Shown in pieces: positions 8,900-16,301 of a stretch of DNA of 23,449 nt. The position numbers and the translations under genes were made by a program. The notes under the pieces were generated by a model. It made no database searches. It had not been told where the DNA came from and was given only the letters and a program-made list of their open reading frames with translations. The stretch is from assembly GCA_000969725.1 (NCBI GenBank), contig JXSR01S067602.1; one strand, given 5' to 3'. Source of the stretch: Ophiothrix spiculata. Taxonomy: Eukaryota > Echinodermata > Ophiuroidea > Amphilepidida > Ophiotrichidae. Numbering within the stretch: position 1 is the first letter of the stretch; each line of letters begins with the position of its first letter.

Positions 8900-9045
8900 C
8901 AGACCTGAAAAACTGCATCTTCAAAAAAAGAGCTGAAAACTGTCAAAATTTGCACCAAAGAGCTCAGATTAGGCTGATTTAACAAGAAAACAGCTGAAGA
9001 GGTATGATAAAAAGAGCTGAAATCAGCTGAAAAGTTTCAGGTCTG
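8900..9045. mobile_element. hAT-like MITE (146 bp)
   Basis: The terminal inverted repeats are cagacctgaaaaact and, inverted, cagacctgaaact. They are flanked by TTTTTA on both sides (8894-8899 and 9046-9051), a shortened or decayed 8-bp duplication. The interior repeats the word agctga several times in both orientations. Located in the intron between the two SH3 exons. Confidence 0.7.
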
Positions 9046-9114
9046 TTTTTAACCAAATCTAGACAACCGATAATATATTTCACTCAGACCAACTATGTTG
9101 TGGGTGTAGTGAAG

Positions 9115-9135
9115 CCCCCCCCCCCCCCCCCCCCC
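9115..9135. repeat. Run of 21 C
   Basis: Uninterrupted cytosine tract in an intron. It could form G-quadruplex or i-motif structure, and its length is likely to vary between individuals or to be mis-sequenced. Confidence 0.9.
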
Positions 9136-9174
9136 GAGACTTTGTATTCCGGCCCGTGTAATGACATCATCAGC

Positions 9175-9440
9175 TATGGAGCTCAAATAGCAGGTATTGG
9201 GTACACTCAGCTCCCACCAAAATCAACTCCAGGAGCCGAGATTCGGTTGTGCACAGAGACAAACCGCTCAAATAATACTTTACACGAATGATACACCAAC
9301 CTGTACACAAGCGTGTGCATGTTTTCAATATTTACGCATTATGATAAGATGCTATGCATCACCGGCAAAATCCAGAATAGCCCTAATTTGATACCCATGC
9401 CAAGCCCATGCCCGTATTAAAAAGGCGGTGAATTCAGGAT
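9175..9440 (+). repeat. Dispersed repeat, copy 2 (partner at 3398-3660)
   Basis: Collinear with 3398-3660 in the same orientation; shared blocks include ccaaaatcaactcc, gttttcaatatttacgcatt, aagatgctatgcatcac and gatacccatgcc. It is more diverged at the right edge, where the YY1-type ATGGCGGC of copy 1 reads aaggcggtg. Element class unknown. Confidence 0.7.
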
Positions 9441-9646
9441 CTCGAAATCGATTGCCTTGATCAATTTCAACAAGAAAGGTGTCATTTTAAAGCTTATAGA
9501 AAATGTTATAACAGATGAAATGATAAAATCAAAATTGTTATCATCTGCGAAGTCCCCCCTTTCGAGGTGAGCCATCACATTTTTCCTTTGTGTGAATATA
9601 GTGCTGTTTGAGTCTGTATTGTTTTCACTTTCTTCTTGAATTACAC

Positions 9647-9843
9647 AGGGACTTCTGCTTGAGGAGAGTGATCTCTATTGAGCCACCCTGCTCCCCTAAA
9701 ATACTTTATGGAAGCTCAATTAATAGAGCACCTTGCATTATGGGGTTAGCATCAAAATTTCCAGATAGCTCCCCTAATTGCACCCTATAGTACTTCAGGA
9801 GAGCTGATGATAGAGCCCCTGGGAATTTTAAATGGAAGTCCTT
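9647..9843. mobile_element. hAT-like MITE (197 bp) with AATTACAC duplication
   Basis: An identical 8-bp direct repeat AATTACAC at 9639-9646 and 9844-9851 flanks a segment whose ends are short inverted repeats (agggacttc and, inverted, aaggacttc). The short terminal repeat makes the class call tentative. It holds several near-palindromic gctcccct and ggagagct words. Confidence 0.65.
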
Positions 9844-10074
9844 AATTACACACGCTACTAGCTCTGCACTTCGTCATATAGACAAAAAATCTTTGTTGTC
9901 CACTGGTTAATCTTGCTAGTGTTTCAGGTTGTACACAATTTTTTTTACTTGTCTGTGAGTCCCGTGGATCTCACTTTCGTGTATGTCCCCCTACACTATT
10001 CACCTACTGTTACAAATATCATTACAAAAAAAGACTGATACAAATATTTATCAACAAGGATAGTGGGAGCTTAC

Positions 10075-10145
10075 CTTAATTCATCCGTTTCTGGCACTTT
10101 GGTGTAAGGCAGAATGGCCGAAACTTTCTTTTTGTCATCAACAGG
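10075..10145 (-). CDS. RASA1: RASA1 exon: start of SH3 domain
   Basis: A 71-nt exon between acceptor atatgcag and donor gtaagc, too short to stand out as an open frame. It encodes 23 residues, PVDDKKKV then SAILPYTKVPETDEL, plus two bases (AG) of a Ser codon. AILPYTKVP is the RasGAP form of the SH3 ALYDY strand. Its phase-0 start and phase-2 end fit both neighbours exactly. RasGAP's SH3 is atypical and is known for roles beyond PxxP binding, including contacts with partner GAP domains. Confidence 0.92.
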
Positions 10146-10149
10146 CTGC

Positions 10150-11060
10150 ATATGTGTAGAAACATAATCACAAAAAACTTTGATTGAAATCAAACAAAAA
10201 TATTGATAACTTTAATTTATATATTTCATCAGTGAATTGCAAAATTGGTAGAAAACAAAATTAGATAATTTATCAGTGAATTATACACAGTTGATTGAAA
10301 CAACTCATCTTTTTTGGCTGAACGATGATAGATAAAGCTATTATAATGAAGGCATAGTGGATTTTGAAGCCAATCAGAGATATGGGGATGGTGGTAGAAA
10401 TTAACATATGTCATAGTAGCTACAGTGAACACAGTTACAGTTTACGTCAACTGTTCTTATGTGTAGGGGAGCATGCTTCAAAACTCAAATGGTGGCTGAC
10501 CACCTGAAAATGGTGGTTCTGGACAGATCCTGGTTATCATTGTTCAGAACAATAACAACTGGTTAGAAAAGTCTGTTTTTGACAGTACATTGCCTGTTTT
10601 AATTTGATCCCTAAGCAACTAATTTTAAGCTAATACTATAAAACTATACACAATGAGCTTCAATCAAATGGCAGAGCATCTGCTTGATTAATTGGAAGTC
10701 CCAGGTTCAAATCATGGCTAAGGCTTGGATTTGTTTCAAGTCCTAATCCTCGCAAAGAAAGAAAAACATTTGCACATATTTCCCCTCTTTAACTCAAGTA
10801 ATGATTTATGTTATTAGGTATACAGAAAATCGTTTCTCGATCTAATGCTTTTCTCTTAACTGAAGATAGAACTAGTATCGTTCCCCTGATCTCCCACAGC
10901 AATGAGCCCGGGCAGCGCGCGCGCGCTGCACAGGCGAATGACTGAGATTTTAGTCTGATTTAGAGAGTGCCAGACATGGTATACACTAAATTAAACAGTA
11001 TTGACAGCACGAAACAAGGGCTAAACTGAAGACCCAATTTCAGGTGCACATTGTTTTAGC
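10150..11060. other. RASA1 intron between N-SH2 and SH3 exons
   Basis: Mostly plain AT-rich sequence. It holds a tRNA-like block (10645-10726) and a short alternating run gcgcgcgcgcgc near 10917-10927 in the context cagcgcgcgcgcgctg, which is palindromic and Z-DNA-prone. No exon signal. Confidence 0.5.
10645..10726 (+). repeat. tRNA-like block, probably a SINE head
   Basis: The stretch tggcagagcatctgcttgat followed by aattggaag and cccaggttcaaatcatgg reads like a tRNA D arm, anticodon region and T arm. ggttcaaatc is close to Pol III box B, and tggcagagcat resembles box A. The acceptor arms do not pair and the anticodon stem is broken, so a functional tRNA is unlikely; a tRNA-derived SINE remnant fits better. 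Confidence 0.5.
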
Positions 11061-11065
11061 CCTAC

Positions 11066-11201
11066 CTCAGGTGGGACAACTGGAAACTGTAACCGTTCAT
11101 TTTTCAGGATGTTGGACACATGCGTATAATAGCCAATCAGTTCTGCTAACGATGTGAATTGCCTTCCACCAACATAGAAATCACCACACATGGCTGTGAT
11201 C
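11066..11201 (-). CDS. RASA1: RASA1 exon: second half of N-terminal SH2 and hinge
   Basis: A 136-nt exon between acceptor tttacag and donor gtaggg. Its first base completes the Arg codon split by the preceding intron; it then encodes 45 residues beginning ITAMCGDFYVGG and ending VVPPE. ITAMCGDFYVGGRQF and LIGYYTHVS are the betaD to alphaB segments of the RasGAP N-SH2, very close to vertebrate RASA1. The Pro-rich end VVPPE leads into the SH3. The exon ends in phase 0, as the next exon requires. The open frame continues past both splice sites, so frame alone would overestimate the exon. Confidence 0.93.
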
Positions 11202-11310
11202 CTGTAAATGGTAAGAACAAAAAGAACAATGAAGAAAATATAGCAACAACTACAAAGCTTGATCACAAGGGAAGTAAAAGAAACTAAGCTAAGGCCAAAG
11301 AAAAAAAATA

Positions 11311-11594
11311 GTCTGTCTCAGCTTCCCGCGTACATAGCTTTTAAAAATCCAAATTTAGCGCATTTCTTTTAGGTTTTTGAGAGATTTTCTTTTTTTTTTC
11401 ATCTTTTTTTCCTACTACTAGAAACAAAAAGTTAACTAAACGGCCGCAAAGCTGCCGCGAAAAAAAAAAGAGTGGCCGAAAAAAGCAATTAAAAAAAATG
11501 TAGGGGGTATTTCCGCATCCGCGTAGCCCTTTTTTACTATTAAAAAAAAATGCATAGCGCTTAGGGTTTTGACCTTAAGTAAGCTGAGACAGAG
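11311..11594. mobile_element. MITE with ctgtctcagctt ends
   Basis: The left end gtctgtctcagctt and right end aagctgagacagag are near-perfect inverted repeats 284 bp apart. The interior has A-rich and T-rich runs and cggccgcaaagctgccgcg. No target duplication is clear. Located in the intron just upstream of the second N-SH2 exon. Confidence 0.65.
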
Positions 11595-11639
11595 GTTTTT
11601 TTTGGGGGGGCCTAAGTAGAGTTTATTTAATCTGTCAAT

Positions 11640-12300
11640 CAATGGATTTTCAATATAGAACCATCAGAGTATTTAATCCGATCTCAAAATCATTTCTATG
11701 CCAGCCAATTGAGAGTCGAAACTGGGGGTTATACCCAATTCCGTTACGAGAAAAGCTTTATTCTCATGGACTAATGTCCATGACATACAAGCAAGAAACA
11801 GCTTGCGCCTAGTGCTAACGGAGACACGTAAGTTGACAATCAGTATGGTATTGGAAATTAATGCCTGCTCAGTGTCATAATCAGCCTCAGCTGTGCTTCA
11901 CCTGGATATAAAACTTGGTGACAAATAATCTCTTGCACCATACCTTCATTTCACCCAATAACAAACATATGTTTAATGCAAGCTTATTCAATGTTTGTGA
12001 AACAAATTCCTCGCCAATTATCACGTGACCAATCTATCAGTCACATCTCTGCACAGTCTGAAGAAGGCCCTGCGATTGGGTCGCAACATCACTAAAGTTG
12101 TAATCGGTGAGTCCAGTTTTAGATTAATTATTTCTTCTCTTATTCAATGTTTGTTTCAAAACTCAACTGGCAGCCAATATAACAACTATAAAGAACCGCC
12201 AATTTTGGGCAGTCAGTTGCCAGTTGAGTTATGAAGCAACCCTAGCACAAATGCGTTTAAAAAAATCCAATGCTGGGTTTTTGAACACTACAACGATGAT
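11640..12300. other. Intron between the two N-SH2 exons
   Basis: An inverted repeat pair, aactcaactggca (12161-12173) against tgccagttgagtt (12219-12231), forms a 13-bp stem with a loop of about 45 nt. The words tctgaagaaggccctgcg and gggtcgcaaca (near 12058-12090) resemble the conserved tail of some retroelement 3' regions, but I cannot assign them. No coding exon. Confidence 0.45.
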
Positions 12301-12309
12301 GAAATTTAC

Positions 12310-12459
12310 CTGAAGTGGTTAAGTCCTTTATTTCCTAGATATGAAAGCACATAAGATCCGGGTTTGCGTTCACTCTCCCTTATCAGGTAACTCCCATGTT
12401 TGCTCTGCTGTTGGAGGCGTGTCTCCGCTGTCTGTCTGTCAAGGCACCCATGGTACCAT
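12310..12459 (-). CDS. RASA1: RASA1 exon: first half of N-terminal SH2 domain
   Basis: This 150-nt exon follows the acceptor ccttttag and ends at donor gtaaat. It begins with the last base of a codon, then encodes WYHGCLDRQT and continues through GSYLIRES to LNHF, ending with two bases of an Arg codon completed by the next exon. WYHG is the SH2 start, and the Arg of LIRES (residue 27) is the betaB5 residue that contacts phosphotyrosine. The match to the vertebrate RASA1 N-SH2 is strong across the whole exon. The open frame extends upstream of the acceptor, but those extra residues are intronic. Decayed copies of this exon's start lie just upstream at 12519-12600 and 13405-13450. Confidence 0.93.
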
Positions 12460-12518
12460 CTAAAAGGGGAAGACATAAAACAATTAAAGGACAATGCTTA
12501 GTGGTCTTGGGCATGTAT

Positions 12519-12600
12519 CAGCTGTTTGTCTATCTGTCAAAACAAGTAAAGACATCCATCATACCATCTGGAAGGGACAAAGGCATGTATAGCAGTTAAT
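12519..12600 (-). repeat. Decayed copy of the N-SH2 exon start and its acceptor
   Basis: Read on minus, cccttccag is followed by atggtatgatggatgtcttt, which parallels the true border ccttttag followed by atggtaccatgggtgccttg at 12459. Flanking words match too (cagctgtttgtctatctgtc against cgctgtctgtctgtc; gcagttaatgga against acaattaaagga). In exon frame the copy reads WYDGCLYLF and then stops. It is thus a decoy acceptor whose use would truncate the protein. Confidence 0.6.
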
Positions 12601-12857
12601 GGATTCAGATGTCTGTCTATTTCAAGGAAATTTTATAGGGGAATCTGGATTCGCCACCACCTTGTGTTGCTCATGGAGCAGACTTATTAACGGTACCTCT
12701 GGATATTCAGAATTTTTACCCGATATCCAGGCAGGTAGCATAAATCTTCTCTTGAAACGTAAGCAGCGTGTGCAATTTGTTTCACGCGCAGACCGTGCCT
12801 GTGTTTCAAGTAGCGTGTATAGCGACTTGCTTTGAGTACACCAATTTTCTCGCTAAT

Positions 12858-13234
12858 CAAGGGTTTAGCCAGGATTTGAAAGTAGGGCGTCCAAATTCGC
12901 GGCCGGGCGAACAGGCCGGCTTCAATCAAAATATTGTGACGTCAGCATGATTAATATTCATACTTGACAAAGAAGTCGAGGATTATGTTCGCGCTATTTT
13001 GTAAACAACATGGCGACTCACTGCAGAACCAACGAAGAAAAAACGCGATATAAAGCCCATTTTAAGTACACAAAGTACAATAAATTGATCAGATTTTGTG
13101 ATGATGATGATTATTGAAGATAAATTCTAACATTTTTTGACGGCCTCTAGGATGGCTTTAGCATTTTCTAGGCTGTCTTTTATCGTGATAGGCCGTCCAA
13201 AAGACGGCTTGAAGGCTCTCTGGCTAAAAGCTTG
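12858..13234. mobile_element. hAT-type MITE (377 bp) with CRE and ATGGCG motifs
   Basis: The terminal inverted repeats are caagggtttagccag and, inverted, caagcttttagccag. They are flanked by TCGCTAAT (12850-12857) and CCGCTAAT (13235-13242), a 7-of-8 duplication. The interior has a perfect CRE palindrome TGACGTCA (12937-12944) and acATGGCGA (13010-13016), plus a ggccgtc/gacggc hairpin near the right end. No transposase frame. Confidence 0.82.
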
Positions 13235-13324
13235 CCGCTAATCCGTATCGAAGACTCTCGAAGTATGGCATGCGGAGATGTAAAATGCCAGAGGTAATAT
13301 AACTCACCCTACATGAGTGACAAT

Positions 13325-13380
13325 CCAAGATGGCCGCCATCCCAAAGGATTTACATGGCAGTCAAATCAAAATGGCGGTG
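13325..13380 (+). promoter_or_regulatory. Pair of YY1-type ATGGC sites, promoter-like
   Basis: aagATGGCcgcc (13328-13339) and aaaATGGCGGtgag (13369-13382) match the YY1 core, which often sits just downstream of animal transcription starts. An ATG in good context at 13330 opens 16 codons (MAAIPKDLHGSQIKMA) that end at a consensus donor gtgagt. This could be a plus-strand first exon, but no matching downstream exon is established. Tentative. Confidence 0.3.
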
Positions 13381-13404
13381 AGTCCCGATTCCCCCATATA
13401 AGTT

Positions 13405-13495
13405 CCTTGGTCTGTTTAGATACACCCATGACACAATGTGGAAGGGGAAAGACACAAAAACAATTAATGGCCTGTGTGTCTCAGCTGTCTGTCTG
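13405..13495. repeat. Second decayed copy of the N-SH2 exon border region
   Basis: The words acacccatgacacaatgtgg, aaggggaaagacacaaaaac and aattaatgg, then cagctgtctgtctgtt, parallel 12427-12500 (gcacccatggtaccatct, aaaaggggaagacataaaac, aattaaagga, cgctgtctgtctgtc). The acceptor AG is lost here (cac in place of tag). With 12519-12600 this makes three copies of the border, only one of them functional. Confidence 0.5.
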
Positions 13496-13905
13496 TTAAA
13501 GGGAAGGCCCATCATCCTGATTCCTAAATTTAATGTTTTTTAACACATGACAATTTTTTGGTATTATGAGAAGAGAAACATCATACATATTTATTTTTAG
13601 TTCCTCAAAACAAAGAAATGTTGAAATTTGAAACAAATCTCTCCAACTCAGTATTTATGGTTACCGGAAACCGGGCCGGAAATCATAATAGAATATTGGC
13701 TGCTGTGTCACACTGTCGTGGTAATTTAGCTTAATATCTAATAGATATCATATGTATCGAAATTGGCCTTTATTTTGTCCAAGGCTGAGTATTTGTTTTA
13801 CCTATATTATAACTGTATTTGCACTATTCAGGAAATATATCACACACAAAAAATATCTGATTCTGTAGATTTTTCAAATTTCAGAAAATCATGGGCAATC
13901 AAGCT
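13496..13905 (+). mobile_element. TIR element, copy 1 (family ttaaagggattgcccat)
   Basis: Begins TTAAAGGGAAGGCCCATCAT and ends in aaaatcatgggcaatc; the interior is collinear with 14862-15317 (aaatgttgaaatt, the gttaccgg/ccgga region, the tttttcaaatttcag end). The right terminus is worn, and no clean duplication remains there. About 410 bp, non-coding. Confidence 0.75.
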
Positions 13906-14241
13906 TGACTAGATTTAGTATTGACAATATTGCAATATGGCCATGATGTATGCTACTAATTTGCTAAACCTTGGTTGAGGCTTCTCTTCCGGGGGAAGGG
14001 GAGTACTTGCATACTATATGCTACTCCAAGGTTACTTGTTCACAGAAAATCACTCTAGAGTCAAAAAAATCTTAGATGAGGGTCTCAAATGCTCAAAAAT
14101 AAATTAAGAAAAAACAGTAAGATCAACTTATAGAATTGATCTTATAGAATTAGGTCCAAATATGAAAAATCAACCATTTTTGGTCTAAAAATGCCCTTAG
14201 ACATGGATTTTTGGGCCTGAAAAACTATTAGACATGAGTAT

Positions 14242-14457
14242 GTGTTTCAGACCTTGAGTGGAATATCCCTGTCAATTTGTAATTTGAGTACCCCCCCCCC
14301 CCCATCAACTTCTCTCTGTATGACTTTCTTGTTCATGTCAGTTGATGAACTTCTTCAGAGGAGGGTGGGCATGGCAACTGTTACTGGGTTGCCGGACGGT
14401 ATCGTAGCCGATCCCCGGTTGCATCATGTCCTATACCGCCTCTGGCGTAGCTGTTGA
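14242..14457 (+). other. Unassigned exon-like open frame
   Basis: From about 14338, after an acceptor-like ttcttgttcatgtcag, the frame reads VDELLQRRVGMATVTG, LPDGIVADPRLHHVL and YRLWRSC, then stops at 14455-14457. Composition and periodicity look more protein-like than the neighbouring chance frames, and GC content rises here. I do not recognise the family. A related scrap (gtatcatgtcctatgccgcc) lies at 14792-14811, so this may be a repeat-borne fragment. The first half of the frame, before the acceptor, crosses a C-run and is probably not coding. Confidence 0.3.
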
Positions 14458-14686
14458 GATTCGTGGATAAATACAACTTCCGGTATGATCACTAAAATTA
14501 TTTTCCTAATCGGTAAAAAATATAATAACATCTATAAAAAGTGGGGTTCACACCTGAACCCCAGCGGATTTGGAATAACATAATTATGCTTATTACTATA
14601 AGAACATTTTTGTAATTTTTTTGGGAAAGATAAAAATATGATGTTTGTAATATATTCTTCAATACATGACCATGGTGACCCAATAA

Positions 14687-14764
14687 AAATACACATAAAA
14701 CGTATCCTAAATTTGCGTTTTAGAAATACACGTAAAACGTATCCTAAATTTGCGTTTTAGAAAT
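14687..14764. repeat. Two-copy 38-bp tandem duplication
   Basis: acacataaaacgtatcctaa with atttgcgttttagaaat is followed directly by a second copy with one change (acacgtaaaacg). Each unit contains aaaacg and cgtttt as inverted words. Confidence 0.85.
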
Positions 14765-14861
14765 CCCTCGTCCCTAAATCTAGTGGATGCTGTGTATCAT
14801 GTCCTATGCCGCCTGAACTTCTTGTCATGTAATTTATGGTGGCAGTGTTAGACCGATATCC

Positions 14862-15317
14862 TTAAAGGGATTGCCCATCATCCTGATTCTGAAATTTCAC
14901 TTTTTCCCTCACATTACAATTTTCTTGGTGTTACAGGAACAGCATGATCATACAAACTTACCACTGTGATTGTTTTCTCAAAAAACAAAAAAATGTTGAA
15001 ATTAGAGACAAAATTGTCCATCTCTGAATTTAGGGTTACCGCAATACCGGATACCTGAAATTCCAGTTGTCAGCTGAATGACACTGTTGCTTTGATTCAG
15101 CTTCATACAAGGTCACATTCAATCCATTATAATTGAATATGAGTTCTATTTGAGGTGAAAAACTCAAAATAAAAGAGAAACAAGTCAGTAAAATGGGGTT
15201 GATTAAGCTCATTTTTAAAAATAAATATGTTCATTTCTGACTTAAAAATGTGTTTGCACTCTCAAGTAGTACCGTATACTTTTTCAAATTTTGGAAAATC
15301 ATGGGCAATCCCTTTAT
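14862..15317 (+). mobile_element. TIR element, copy 2 (family ttaaagggattgcccat)
   Basis: The 17-bp terminal repeats are nearly perfect: taaagggattgcccatcat on the left and atcatgggcaatccctttat on the right. TTAA at the left (14862-14865) faces TTAT at the right, so the target was TTAA with one change, or TA. Copy 1 at 13496 also starts TTAA. About 455 bp and non-coding. It is inserted immediately before a LINE remnant. Confidence 0.85.
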
Positions 15318-15318
15318 A

Positions 15319-15560
15319 AAGTATCCTGATATTGTGTGGCACTTTCAAACAATCCTGTGGCATCGAATCCATACAAAGAAGAGCATGTCACATTATTAAG
15401 TACTGGCAACATGAGTCTTACTTTCATGCTTTGGGTAGTTGCCAATTCGACTCTCTCTTTGAAAGGAGGGAGAACCATTGTCCTAGATTTGTTAAGTGCA
15501 TCCCTAATAATGAGTGCACTGAATCCCTTTTCCCTCATTCCAGTGTCATGGTTGTTCCTT
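15319..15560 (+). pseudogene. LINE reverse transcriptase C-terminal fragment
   Basis: Frame 15332-15586 contains IESIQRRACHIIKYW, then ALGSCQFDSLFERRENHC, PRFVKCIP and SLFPHS. The pattern of IQ-RA, then L-x-x-RRE-x-x-C-x-x-F, then LFP is the end of the reverse transcriptase region in CR1/L2/Jockey-group LINEs. An upstream piece in another frame (DIVWHFQT) fits the preceding VWH block, so there is at least one frameshift. Only about 80 codons remain. It abuts the MITE at 15317. The minus-strand frame of 107 codons over the same bases is a shadow. Confidence 0.7.
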
Positions 15561-15599
15561 TCATAACAGTGCCAATATTTCTTTAGGACTAAATGCTTT

Positions 15600-16045
15600 G
15601 AAAATAATCCAATATTTAAGTTCAGCAAGGTTTTCAAGGTTTTTAAAATAATTAATTTATGTGCAATTTCACAGGATTTTTTAAAGTCTCTCTTTAATCT
15701 TTAAATATTTTGGTGTACAATATTTTAATGTGACATGTATTTGTAAATTCTTGTGTTACAAAATACCATGTAATTTTCTTTTTAACAAAATACTGATTAT
15801 AATAATTTGATTGAATAAATTGATTTAACTTATTTAATGTTGATCTACCAACTGATGTCATGGAAATGGCTGAATAGAATTTCACTTTCAGTTGTACTTT
15901 TCCTTCCTAAATGACACAGGATTCCTCATCATCTTACAATAATCATGAATCATAGCCAAGTTTAAAGGGGCAAGATCATCCCAATGAGCTCAATTGATAA
16001 TAATGTCAAATAAAAGCTCATATTTTTCTGACTGAAATTCAAAGT
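15600..16045. other. AT-rich spacer, no recognised feature
   Basis: Probably LINE 3' debris and intergenic or first-intron sequence. No exon, RNA gene or bounded element is evident. Confidence 0.4.
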
Positions 16046-16049
16046 ATCA

Positions 16050-16293
16050 CCAGCGTTTGGACTAAACTCAGTGTGTAAAAAATTTGATCTTATAACCAGG
16101 AATTACAGGTATAGGTCACGACAACATGACTCGGCATTCTGGATGTTTATTTACATTGTCCAAAGAATTGTTAGTGGAACTGAATTTAGTCTGTAAAAAA
16201 TTGGTGGCACCAATGCAACAGAACTCTGAATGTAACAACTTTGTGGCATTGGTGGGACTGAACTATTATAATATCTGCAAATATTTGGTGGCA
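16050..16293 (+). repeat. Degenerate outlier of the 39-bp minisatellite
   Basis: Pieces such as ggactaaactcagtgtgtaa, gtggaactgaatttagtctg and ttggtgggactgaac match the 39-bp unit of 18196-18920 with more changes and irregular spacing. The hAT element at 16302 splits this stretch; the remaining bases after 17945 are short. Confidence 0.65.
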
Positions 16294-16301
16294 CTTGTGG
16301 G

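Larger units (their letters stand above)
3139..12459 (-). other. RASA1: RASA1 gene, internal part (seven exons, SH2-SH3-SH2)
   Basis: Seven minus-strand exons with GT-AG borders join in phase to 708 nt (about 236 codons; residue 1 here is the first Trp of the N-SH2). Order: N-SH2 residues 1-90, SH3 about 104-158, linker 159-169, C-SH2 from 170. This domain order and the linker wording (PPE followed by PVDDKKKV, then AILPYTKVP) match p120 RasGAP and no other SH2/SH3 family I know. In known RasGAPs this cassette binds phosphotyrosine partners such as receptor kinases and p190RhoGAP, bringing the C-terminal GAP domain to Ras at the membrane. No exon for the N-terminal leader or for the PH, C2 or GAP domains was found, so the gene runs off the low-coordinate end, and its start lies in unrecognised upstream sequence or outside the window. 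Confidence 0.93.

Noticed and set aside
10917-10927. Alternating GC run as a CpG-island promoter
   Set aside because: It is only about a dozen bases long in AT-rich intron DNA, with no other promoter feature nearby.
12687-12929. 80-codon minus-strand frame as a candidate RASA1 first exon
   Set aside because: It runs into a hAT MITE at 12858, has no suitable donor with the required phase, and shows no resemblance to RasGAP leaders.
15314-15637. 107-codon minus-strand frame
   Set aside because: The plus strand of the same bases encodes a recognisable LINE reverse-transcriptase end, so the minus frame is a shadow.
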